A stretch of 15,166 nucleotides of DNA, from the NCBI GenBank assembly GCA_023429365.1, contig JAEYVW010000195.1, forward strand, positions 1 through 15,166. The letters are read 5' to 3'. Shown here piece after piece: positions 1 to 6,593 of the stretch. The notes under the pieces were generated by a model that was given only the letters and a program-made list of their open reading frames with translations, searched no databases and was not told the origin of the DNA. Position numbers and translations under genes: made by a program. This DNA is from Bacteroidota bacterium. Its GTDB lineage: Bacteria > Bacteroidota > Bacteroidia > Chitinophagales > Chitinophagaceae. Positions within the stretch are counted from its first letter, which is position 1, and each line of letters starts with the position of its first letter.

Positions 1-859
1 ATTCATCGGCGCTAAATACATCAATTTTATTAGCAAGGTTGGAAATACCGAGGCTGGTAGACAATCCAAGTACAGAAGTCCCGGCTTTTCCTTTTTTGGT
101 TGTGATAATGATCACCCCATTTGCCCCACGGGCACCATATATAGCTGTTGCTGACGCATCTTTCAATACGTCGAAGGATTCGATATCATCGGGATTGATG
201 AAATTAAGGGGATCACCTCCTCCTGTACTTGAATTATCGAGCGGCAACCCGTCTACAACAAACAACGGTGTACTACCACTTCTCACACCGCCGGGTCCGC
301 GGATTGTAATACCCAGTGCTCCGCCGGGTTCACCGGTGGCGGAAGTTACGTTTACCCCCGCCACTTTACCCTGCAATAACTGCTGTGGCGAATTGATAAT
401 ACCTTTATTAAATGCTTCACTTTTCAATGTTTTTACAGAACCTGTCACATCCTTTCGGCTCTGAGTTCCGTATCCAACAACTACTACCTCACCCAGGTCA
501 GAAGCAGTTGCTTTAAGTGAAATCGTTACAGTCTCACTATTTGCTACTGGAACCTCGAGGGTGGAATACCCCACATAGCTTACCACCAAAACAGCGTTAC
601 CGTCCCTTACATTGATAGAGAAACGACCATTGGCATCAGTTAGGACCACGTTGTTGGTACCTTTTTCTGCAATGCTGGCACCGGCGAGTGGCTTTGCGTT
701 TGCGTCGTCTGCAACAGTTCCTCTTACCGTCAGTTCTGCGGGATTTTTACCCGGCGGCTCCCCGGCCAGCAAATGGCCCGCGTAGAAAAAACTTACAAAA
801 AACAATAGCGTAGCTGGAAAAGATGCGAAAGATCGCAGCGTAGTTAGGAGTTTACACAT
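1..859 (-). CDS. SusC/RagA-family TonB-dependent outer-membrane receptor, N-terminal part (3' end outside window)
   Basis: This would be an outer-membrane channel that takes up oligosaccharides or other large nutrients using TonB energy. The 286 codons visible from the ATG at 859 show a hydrophobic export signal (about residues 10-32). A carboxypeptidase-regulatory-like beta domain follows (about 43-117, with VRGTVADD and TDANGRFSINV). Next is the EVVVVGYGTQ segment (124-133) that precedes SusC plugs, then a TonB plug domain (about 136-260). The plug contains LLQGKVAGVNV, IRGPGG, FVVDGLPLD, and the family signature DVLKDASATAIYGARGANG followed by VIIITTKKGK. The beta-barrel and stop lie beyond base 1, so the usual partner SusD gene cannot be seen. 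It is divergent from a LacI-family regulator gene across a 187-bp spacer with operator-like repeats, which suggests substrate-dependent control. The family call is firm; the substrate is unknown. Confidence 0.95.
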   Translation of the reverse strand, partial: MCKLLTTLRSFASFPATLLFFVSFFYAGHLLAGEPPGKNPAELTVRGTVADDANAKPLAGASIAEKGTNNVVLTDANGRFSINVRDGNAVLVVSYVGYSTLEVPVANSETVTISLKATASDLGEVVVVGYGTQSRKDVTGSVKTLKSEAFNKGIINSPQQLLQGKVAGVNVTSATGEPGGALGITIRGPGGVRSGSTPLFVVDGLPLDNSSTGGGDPLNFINPDDIESFDVLKDASATAIYGARGANGVIIITTKKGKAGTSVLGLSTSLGISNLANKIDVFSADE

Positions 860-951
860 TGGAAGAAGTTTAGTCTTGGTTATTAATTAATATGGCAAGG
901 ATAACCAAACCCTTTTACCAGAATGTTAAATGCTCTCTCAATTTGGTTTTT

Positions 952-985
952 TTTGAGTTAATTTTTCGATATTACATTAGCTTTA
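952..985 (+). promoter_or_regulatory. Candidate Bacteroidota-type promoter for the LacI-family gene
   Basis: TTTG at 952-955 and TAGCTTTA at 978-985 resemble the -33 (TTTG/TTG) and -7 (TAnnTTTG) elements of the Bacteroidota primary sigma factor. The second is one base off consensus, and the 22-bp spacing is at the long end. Transcription would start near 990, inside the operator-like repeats, which fits autorepression. This is an inference from motif match only. Confidence 0.35.
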
Positions 986-990
986 TTTAC

Positions 991-1019
991 GAAACCGTTT
1001 TCGCCGCCCAACCGTTTTC
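991..1019. promoter_or_regulatory. Two operator-like repeats in the SusC/LacI divergent spacer
   Basis: The 10-mer AACCGTTTTC occurs twice in direct orientation, at 993-1002 and 1010-1019, so the copies start 17 bp apart. The upstream copy lies in GAAACCGTTTTC (991-1002), which is palindromic at 10 of 12 positions around a central CG. A central CG with GAAA/TTTC arms is typical of LacI/PurR/CcpA-family operators. The pair lies 28 bp before the regulator ATG and about 130 bp before the receptor ATG. It is a good candidate binding site for the adjacent regulator, by inference. Confidence 0.5.
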
Positions 1020-1046
1020 CAGGCTGTTTTAACTGCTTATTTGCCC

Positions 1047-2060
1047 ATGAAGAATATTAATATCAGAGAGCTGGCCAGTGAACTAAAACTCTCCGTCTCT
1101 ACCATTTCTAAGGCATTAAATGATAGCTACGAAATCAGCGATGAAACAAAGCAAAGAGTGCTGGAGACCGCAGCACGCCTCAATTATATTCCCAACCCTT
1201 ACGCCAGTAGCCTGCGAGGCCGCCGAAGTAAAAATATTGCCCTGGTAATCCCGGAAGTGGCAGATAGTTTCTTTTCCCTGGCAATTAATGGTATTGAATC
1301 TGTGGCCAAGGAAAAAGGATACCATGTGCTGATCTGCCTGACACATGAAAGTTTTGAAAATGAGAAAACGATACTAAAGGAATTCCAGGGCGGCCGTGTG
1401 GATGGTGTCCTGATGTCCGTTTCAAGAGAAACGTCGCAGACGGATCATATAAGTGATCTGATTTCAAACGGGCTTCCACTAATATTTTTCGACAGGGTTT
1501 GTGAAAACGTATCAACCGCGCAAATAACCACTGATGATTTCGATAGCGGGTACAAGGCTACGCTACATCTGATAAACCAGGGTTGTATTGATATTGCTTT
1601 CCTGGCAATTTCAAAAAGTCTTTCAATCAGTAATAAAAGACTCGAAGGCTATAAGAAGGCGTTGGTGGACCAAGGTCGTCCGGTTGATGACACGAGAATC
1701 CTGGTATGCAGTAACGATACCAATGAAAATTATCAGCTAACAAAAAAATTATTACAAAGTAAGAAACGACCCGACGGCATTGTTGCATCAGTTGAGAAGT
1801 TAACGGCTCCCGTGTACCAGGTCTGCAGTGAATTAAAACTCAATATTCCAAAAGATGTGAAGGTTATTTGTTTTTCTAACCTGGAAACAGCCCCTATCTT
1901 AAACCCTTCTCTAACTACTATTACACAACCCGCTTTTGAAATGGGTCGCGCCGCTGCTACCCTGTTATTCCGGTCACTGGGAAAAGCTAATTTCAGCGTT
2001 CCTAATGAAAATATTGTGATCCCCTCGGTCCTTATTGCACGTGATTCTACAAGAAGATAA
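1047..2060 (+). CDS. LacI-family transcriptional regulator
   Basis: This is a DNA-binding regulator that usually represses, and sometimes activates, sugar-utilisation genes in response to a small ligand. The 337 residues have the full family layout. An N-terminal helix-turn-helix reads NIRELASELKLSVSTISKAL, followed by the hinge-helix region (about 45-62, RLNYIPNPYASSLRG). A periplasmic-binding-protein-like sensor domain fills about 63-335, beginning KNIALVIPEVADSFF and ending in ITQPAFEMGRAAATLL. I chose the ATG at 1047 because the helix-turn-helix starts directly after it; an in-frame TTG at 1041 would add only two residues. The gene is divergent from the SusC-type receptor gene and converges on the metallo-hydrolase at 2105. 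Upstream repeats at 991-1019 suggest that it regulates itself and the receptor. Its ligand cannot be told from sequence. Confidence 0.95.
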   Translation: MKNINIRELASELKLSVSTISKALNDSYEISDETKQRVLETAARLNYIPNPYASSLRGRRSKNIALVIPEVADSFFSLAINGIESVAKEKGYHVLICLTHESFENEKTILKEFQGGRVDGVLMSVSRETSQTDHISDLISNGLPLIFFDRVCENVSTAQITTDDFDSGYKATLHLINQGCIDIAFLAISKSLSISNKRLEGYKKALVDQGRPVDDTRILVCSNDTNENYQLTKKLLQSKKRPDGIVASVEKLTAPVYQVCSELKLNIPKDVKVICFSNLETAPILNPSLTTITQPAFEMGRAAATLLFRSLGKANFSVPNENIVIPSVLIARDSTRR

Positions 2061-2104
2061 CCGGTCGAATGTGGAATTTTTTATACACGACCATCCCGGC
2101 TGCA

Positions 2105-2941
2105 TTAAAACAATGATAGCTGTTGCGCAGGATTGTATACTGGAATTTGGGTTGAAGTAGTTGAATTTCTTTCCCCGGGCAGGACTTCTATTACCTCTGT
2201 TTCTCTATATCGTGTAGCAATAATGATATTGGTATTGCCTGCAACTTTACTAAAAAGTTCCTCCACAATTGATGGTTTGTTATTATTCTGAGACAAATGT
2301 GAAAGTACCAGGTACTTTAACTGTGTTCCACGATATTTTGTAAACAGTTCCAAAGCTTGCGAATTGGAGAGATGCCCATCACCTCCACTTATCCTTTTCT
2401 TTAATATGAATGGATAATTACCATCTCTCAACATGTTTTCACAATAATTCGACTCCAAAAAAGCTGCATCGCATTGACTAAAGTGAGTAATGACTTGTTT
2501 ACAGGCATTCCCAATGTCCGTAAAAACTCCAATATTGATACCCCGAGACGAAATCACGAAACTATGCGGATCTACGGCGTCATGGCATTTCTTAAATGCC
2601 TTGATACTCAATTCACCTATACAAATCGGTTCTTCCACGCTGAAATGCCTGATATGCTCTTTTTCGAGTATCCGCCCGGCTAATCGAAGTGTGTCTGGCG
2701 TTATGTATACCGGCAGCCGGTACTTTTTGGACAGGACCCTGATCCCTGAGATATGATCTGCATGTTCATGGGAAACAAATATTGCTTTAACCCGGTCCAT
2801 TGACAAACCGAGCCTGGACATCCGCAACACCGTTTCCCTGCACGAAATTCCCGCATCTACCAGAATTGCTTCGCTTGAATTGCCTATATAATAGCAATTT
2901 CCATTGCTACCAGAACCGAGGGATGTAATAAACAGGGACAT
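2105..2941 (-). CDS. Metallo-beta-lactamase-fold hydrolase, YycJ/WalJ-like
   Basis: This is a 278-residue single-domain member of the metallo-beta-lactamase superfamily closest to the YycJ/WalJ group, whose members are proposed to act on nucleic acids. Motifs run in the expected order: the opening LGSGSNGNCYYI (about 8-19), the metal motif SHEHADH (H58, H60, D62, H63), KCHDAVDPHSF (H120), FTDIGNA (D142), LESNYCENM (E163), GHLSN (H190) and LSHLSQNNNKP (H215). Together these can supply a two-metal site. I chose the ATG at 2941, which places the conserved glycine-rich strand right after the start; an in-frame TTG at 2950 would add three residues. The gene is divergent from the CinA-type gene (3056) and convergent with the LacI gene. 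The real substrate is unknown; hydrolase or nuclease is a family-level call. Confidence 0.9.
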   Translation of the reverse strand: MSLFITSLGSGSNGNCYYIGNSSEAILVDAGISCRETVLRMSRLGLSMDRVKAIFVSHEHADHISGIRVLSKKYRLPVYITPDTLRLAGRILEKEHIRHFSVEEPICIGELSIKAFKKCHDAVDPHSFVISSRGINIGVFTDIGNACKQVITHFSQCDAAFLESNYCENMLRDGNYPFILKKRISGGDGHLSNSQALELFTKYRGTQLKYLVLSHLSQNNNKPSIVEELFSKVAGNTNIIIATRYRETEVIEVLPGERNSTTSTQIPVYNPAQQLSLF

Positions 2942-3055
2942 GGGTCTCAAAATTATTCGATTCGGCGTTTTTATCCCCGTTATGTCTCAAAAATCTTTCC
3001 CCATTAGCAAATATCGCTGTGGCAGGCAATTTGTCCTGATCATTCACAAAAACCT

Positions 3056-3562
3056 ATGCACAGTCACCACGAGTCTCAACAGGAAATAGCTAACCAGATC
3101 GCAGATCTGCTGAAGGGACGAAATCAGACAATAGCCGTTGCAGAAAGTGTGACTGCCGGGCAATTGCAGACCTCCTTATCAATCGCGGAACGAGCCATGG
3201 ACTTCTTCCAGGGAGGGGTCACTGCGTATAATCTTGGGCAAAAAACAAAATTGTTGGGTATAGACCCCATACTTGCTATGGTCACCGATTGCGTATCGCA
3301 GCAAATTGCAAGCACCATGGCCAAAAATGTCGCCCGACTTTTTAATTGCCACTGGGGCATCGGCATAACCGGTTACGCTTCTCCCGTCCCTGAAAAAAAT
3401 ATTGAGGAATTATTTGCCTGTTTTGCCATAACCTGTGAAGGTAGTACACTCATCTGCGAAACGATTAAAGCAGAAAAACAGGATCCTTACTTTGTGCGGC
3501 AATTCTACACGCAATATGTTCTTGAGCAACTATTGAAATTGTTAGATAAGGATAACAATTAA
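3056..3562 (+). CDS. CinA-type amidase-domain protein (PncC-like, stand-alone)
   Basis: CinA C-terminal domains (PncC) hydrolyse nicotinamide mononucleotide to nicotinic acid mononucleotide in NAD recycling. The 168-residue protein is just this domain, without the N-terminal MoaB-like half of full CinA. Visible signatures are VAESVTAGQLQ (about 28-38), with Ser31 at the position of the family nucleophile, FFQGGVTAYNLGQKTKLLGID (50-70), and WGIGITGYASP. The usual AES[CL]TGG motif reads AESVTAG here. This resembles a Bacteroidota subgroup annotated only as CinA-family protein, so activity on NMN is uncertain. It begins a run of four plus-strand genes, and the FAD-Rieske gene follows after 51 bp. 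The ATG at 3056 is the first in frame and starts shortly before the first helix. Confidence 0.85.
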   Translation: MHSHHESQQEIANQIADLLKGRNQTIAVAESVTAGQLQTSLSIAERAMDFFQGGVTAYNLGQKTKLLGIDPILAMVTDCVSQQIASTMAKNVARLFNCHWGIGITGYASPVPEKNIEELFACFAITCEGSTLICETIKAEKQDPYFVRQFYTQYVLEQLLKLLDKDNN

Positions 3563-3613
3563 AGAGATTATCATGGCAGGGTAATTGTCGAGGGTTTATT
3601 ATAAAACATTGCT

Positions 3614-5149
3614 ATGATAAACAGAGATGGCGCCTGCGTCAGCCTTTGGCAGGATAGTGTGCAATCTTATGCTCCGGTTAATAAGCCAAACAGCAAAACA
3701 GTCTATGATGTAATCATCGCAGGGGGTGGTATAACGGGCATCAGTACCGCTTTACTACTTCAGAAGTCAGGAAAAAATTGTCTTGTCCTGGAGGCGAATA
3801 CACTATGTTTTGGTACCACCGGCGGTACCACGGCTCATATTAACACGTTACTCGATACACCGTATACAACTATTAGTAAAAACTTCAGCAAGGAAACAGC
3901 CACACTGGTTGCCCGGTCGACAAAAGAAGCCATAGGACTCATTAAGAACAATATTAGCGACTATGGGATCGAATGCGGTTTTGAAGAAACAGAGGCTTTT
4001 CTATTTGCACAGACGGAAGACCAGGAAAAAGAACTCGATAAAATAAAAAAAGCAACGATAGAAGCCGGAGTGATGGCGGAGTATTCTGATTTTATCCCGG
4101 TTCCAATAAGCCAGACAAAATGTTTGAAGGTCCCTGGCCAGGCAAAGTTTATACCCACTCACTATGTATATGGCCTTGCAACTGAATTTGAAAAAGCGGG
4201 TGGCGTGATCGTAGAACACACCCGCATTACCAATGCGGAAGAAAACGAAACCATTAGGGTTGAAACAAACGCTGGAGACTTTACAGGGAAAGCCCTGATC
4301 TATGCTACTCATATACCACCAACAGTGAACCTCTTACACCTGCGATGTTCCCCTTACAGGAGCTATGCAATGGCAGTTACTTTAAAAGCAAATAACTACC
4401 CTGAAGGACTTTGTTATGATATGTATGATCCATACCATTACTACCGAAGCCAAAAAATAAAAGGAAAAGACTATTTGATTGTAGGTGGTTACGATCATAA
4501 AACCGGGCATGATGAGAATACTGAGAATAATTTTCGTCGACTTGAGGCGCATATTCGGAAGCATTTTGATGTTGATACCATTGCCTACCGTTGGTCTTCC
4601 CAGTATTTTGAGCCTGCCGATGGTCTTCCGTATATCGGGCAGATGCCCGGGCATCCCGGCAAAATCTACACCGCAACAGGGTATGGTGGCAATGGTATGG
4701 TTTATAGCAGCGTTGCCGCGTTGCTGCTAAAAAGCATCCTGCTGAATGAAGAAAGTCCTTACCTGCGTGTTTATGACCCTAACAGGATCAAACCAGTCGC
4801 GGGATTCGTAAACTTTATCAAACACAATGCGGATGTGGTCAAACAATTTGTGGGAAAATGGCTTCCTCATGATGAACTGGAAGAAATTTCAGCGCTCGCA
4901 GCGGGCGAGGGTAAGGTCATCAAATACAATAATCAAAAGATTGCGCTGTTTAAGGATGAAAACAATGAGTTAAAAGCAGTATCGCCAATTTGCACTCACC
5001 TGAAATGTGAAGTAAAATGGAACAATGCAGAACGGTCCTGGGACTGTCCCTGCCATGGCGCGAGATATGCAGCCAATGGTGATGTACTTACCGGCCCTGC
5101 TAACTCGGGCCTTGAACCGATAGAAATAAAATCTCTCATTGAAAAATAA
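3614..5149 (+). CDS. FAD-dependent oxidoreductase with C-terminal Rieske [2Fe-2S] domain
   Basis: This is a two-domain redox enzyme of 511 residues. The N-terminal DAO-type flavin domain has the dinucleotide-binding motif DVIIAGGGITGISTALLLQ (32-50), with Glu60 as the likely ribose-binding acid, and later GLPYIGQMPG and TATGYGGNGMVYSSVAA near the FAD. The C-terminal Rieske domain (about 410-505) has CTHLKC (C460, H462, C465) and CPCHG (C478, C480, H481). C460, H462, C478 and H481 would bind the cluster. C465 and C480 match the disulfide pair of bc1/b6f-type Rieske proteins, which suggests a relatively high potential. The architecture resembles Bacillus YhfW, whose substrate I do not know. No signal peptide is visible, so it is probably cytosolic. 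The copper-protein gene starts 6 bp after the stop, so the two are very likely co-transcribed. Confidence 0.93.
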   Translation: MINRDGACVSLWQDSVQSYAPVNKPNSKTVYDVIIAGGGITGISTALLLQKSGKNCLVLEANTLCFGTTGGTTAHINTLLDTPYTTISKNFSKETATLVARSTKEAIGLIKNNISDYGIECGFEETEAFLFAQTEDQEKELDKIKKATIEAGVMAEYSDFIPVPISQTKCLKVPGQAKFIPTHYVYGLATEFEKAGGVIVEHTRITNAEENETIRVETNAGDFTGKALIYATHIPPTVNLLHLRCSPYRSYAMAVTLKANNYPEGLCYDMYDPYHYYRSQKIKGKDYLIVGGYDHKTGHDENTENNFRRLEAHIRKHFDVDTIAYRWSSQYFEPADGLPYIGQMPGHPGKIYTATGYGGNGMVYSSVAALLLKSILLNEESPYLRVYDPNRIKPVAGFVNFIKHNADVVKQFVGKWLPHDELEEISALAAGEGKVIKYNNQKIALFKDENNELKAVSPICTHLKCEVKWNNAERSWDCPCHGARYAANGDVLTGPANSGLEPIEIKSLIEK

Positions 5150-5155
5150 ACTATT

Positions 5156-5485
5156 ATGGAATCGACCTATCACTCCTGTATCGAGCTATGCATACAATGT
5201 GCAAATGCCTGCGATCATTGTGCAGCTTCTTGTCTGCGTGAAGAAGACGTAAATATGATGTCAGTGTGCATCCAATTGGATCTAGAGTGTAGTACCATGT
5301 GCAAAACGGCAGCACAGCTTATGCACCTTCACAGCTCCCATGCCAATGCTGCATGTCAGCTCTGTGCCGATATATGTATTGCTTGTGCCGAGGAGTGTGA
5401 AAAGCACGAACATGAACATTGTATTCGCTGCGCCGCCATCTGTCGACAATGTGCTGAATCATGCATGAGTATGGCAGCAGCCTAA
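5156..5485 (+). CDS. Four-helix-bundle copper-binding protein (Csp/DUF326-like), cytosolic
   Basis: Csp-type proteins fill a four-helix bundle with cysteine-bound Cu(I), storing or buffering copper. This 109-residue protein has 19 cysteines in the helical i/i+3/i+4 spacing of the family: 8, 12, 15, 19, 22, 26; then 38, 45, 49; then 67, 70, 74, 77, 81; then 89, 92, 96, 99, 103. Four cysteine-lined helices can be outlined, with a His-rich turn (HEHEH, 84-88) before the last. There is no Tat or Sec signal, so it matches the cytosolic (Csp3-like) type. The start lies 6 bp after the FAD-Rieske stop, which implies coupling. Copper binding is inferred from the family; zinc or general thiol buffering is possible. 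Confidence 0.88.
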   Translation: MESTYHSCIELCIQCANACDHCAASCLREEDVNMMSVCIQLDLECSTMCKTAAQLMHLHSSHANAACQLCADICIACAEECEKHEHEHCIRCAAICRQCAESCMSMAAA

Positions 5486-5520
5486 AAACTTCCATTGAAA
5501 CCCGATAAATACTACTCAAT

Positions 5521-5811
5521 ATGGCAAAGTATTCAAAAAAAGCCGGGGAAAAGGTTGAAAAAGCGATGCATGAAAAAAAGCGTGGCTCTCTCCGCAGCGG
5601 AGGAAGCGGAAAAAAAGTCAAAAGCCGCAAGCAGGCAATCGCTATTGGCTTATCCGAAGCAAGGAAAGCCGGTGCAAAAGTTCCCAAAAAGAAATCGGTG
5701 GCAAAAAAAACAGCGAAGAAAAAATCACCTGGCAGGAAACCGGCGACCAAGAGAACAGCAAAGAAAAAGACCGCTACCAAAAAGAGTACCAGACGCAAAA
5801 AAAGCAGCTAG
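5521..5811 (+). CDS. DUF6496 small basic protein with histone-H1-like lysine-rich tail
   Basis: This 96-residue, strongly basic protein has two parts. The N-terminal half (about 1-54) matches the DUF6496 pattern: MAKYSKKAGEKVEKAMHEKK, then a Gly/Ser-Lys turn, SRKQAIAIGLSEARKAGAKVP. The rest (about 55-96) is a low-complexity Lys/Ala/Thr/Arg tail (repeats such as AKKTAKKK and KRTAKKKT), similar to bacterial H1-like proteins. The tail probably binds DNA or RNA nonspecifically, by inference; no function is established to my knowledge. It follows the copper-protein gene by 35 bp and is the last gene of the plus-strand run. The open frames that cross it in other phases reflect its A-rich codons and are not separate genes. 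Confidence 0.85.
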   Translation: MAKYSKKAGEKVEKAMHEKKRGSLRSGGSGKKVKSRKQAIAIGLSEARKAGAKVPKKKSVAKKTAKKKSPGRKPATKRTAKKKTATKKSTRRKKSS

Positions 5812-5854
5812 TGAAAGACCATGGTGTTCGTTGCGCCGGGCGTTTGATGGGCGC

Positions 5855-6351
5855 GTTGGATACAATTCTCGCAAACGCCTGGAAGGTGTGGCATTTTCAA
5901 TAGCGCCAGTGGTAGTAGCTGTATTATTGAAAAAAACATACACCTGTTTTATTTTTCCTCCACTCCACATAGCTCTTGCCACCATGGTTAGTTTCCGCTT
6001 ATTATAAGAACATTAGTAAAGTCTGGGCACGTCCTGCATGCCGGGATAATACCAGGTTGCTCTCTTCCTGTTTCGCCAGTCCGCATAGCCGGTCTAACAA
6101 TTCATCTGCTTGGCAGCAATTGGAAAAGAACAATGCCCAGTTTCTCCTGAAGCCTGTTGATCCCATTGGTATAAAAGTCGTTCATCAGACGTTCGCAGTC
6201 ATTGAATTTTTTATAATGCGTGATCAGGCGCGGCACTTTAACCGCGAACCTGAAATCGGGCTGGCTTGCGGCCGGAGACACTTGTTGATGGCAGCCGATT
6301 CATATAGCTTCTAAATCCGACGAGTCTTGCCTGCCCTCTCACATAAAACAT
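5855..6351 (-). pseudogene. Decayed DUF72 (YecE-like) gene, fragments in several frames
   Basis: No intact gene exists here, but minus-strand translation recovers DUF72-like blocks in family order. An ATG at 6351 opens MFYVRG, resembling the family's N-terminal M.FYIGTSG. The same frame reaches NRLPST near 6300, as in the SFYRLPS motif. After a frame change comes DFRFAVKVPRLITHYKKF (about 6250-6190), then INRLQEKLGIVLFQL, a very characteristic DUF72 stretch. A second frame change gives DELLDRLCGLAKQ and NLVLSRHAG (compare VEFRH), ending at double stops near 6000. The C-terminal block VYVFFNNTATTTGAIENA with RRLRELY (about 5943-5860) matches the family's VYVYFNN...A..NA..L ending. At about 500 bp against the usual 700-750 bp, it has both frameshifts and internal deletions. 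DUF72 has no well-defined function. Boundaries are approximate. Confidence 0.75.
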
Positions 6352-6593
6352 CTATTTTTAAGGGAGGAAGATTCACCGGAACCAGTTAACGAAATAAACC
6401 ACAGATACTTACAGTCACAGTTCTTGCGTTGAATGAAGATTCTGATATCCTTCATTTCGCTATTTGAGACAGGTCATTGGTTACCATCATTCCAGTTACT
6501 ATCTTACACCTAAAAAACAGCAGCTCAAGTTAGTGGCAGCCACACTTTAAAAATCAAACCGTATGTGCACTATTTAACAACAAACGAATTAAA
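6352..6593. other. Non-coding spacer upstream of the lipoprotein gene, with one imperfect hairpin
   Basis: I see no gene on either strand between the presumed start of the DUF72 remnant and the lipoprotein ATG. The only structure noted is the inverted repeat AATGAAG (6432-6438) / CTTCATT (6450-6456). The stem extends by two pairs (AT/AT) if one C is bulged, leaving a TCTGAT loop. It lacks a following T run, so it is not an obvious terminator. The promoter of the downstream gene must lie here, but no good TAnnTTTG match was found. Confidence 0.5.

Noticed and set aside
39..464. Plus-strand open frame of 141 residues
   Set aside because: It lies entirely antisense to the clear SusC plug and regulatory domain coding region and has no recognisable protein features.
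2063..2092. Inverted repeat GGTC...GACC between the LacI and metallo-hydrolase genes
   Set aside because: Only four outer pairs, a four-base bulge and no T run after the stem; too weak to call a terminator.
2948..2955. Perfect TAnnTTTG (TAATTTTG on the minus strand) just before the metallo-hydrolase start
   Set aside because: It would put the transcript start at or next to the ATG, and no TTG lies at a proper distance upstream, so chance in A/T-rich DNA is likely.
5495..6007. Plus-strand open frame of 170 residues across the DUF6496 gene and beyond
   Set aside because: It is an out-of-phase reading of the lysine-rich DUF6496 gene that runs on antisense to the DUF72 remnant; its composition follows from the A-rich codons.
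5976..6314. Plus-strand open frame of 112 residues in the gene-free stretch
   Set aside because: The opposite strand carries the DUF72-like blocks, which explain the sequence better; the plus frame resembles no known protein.
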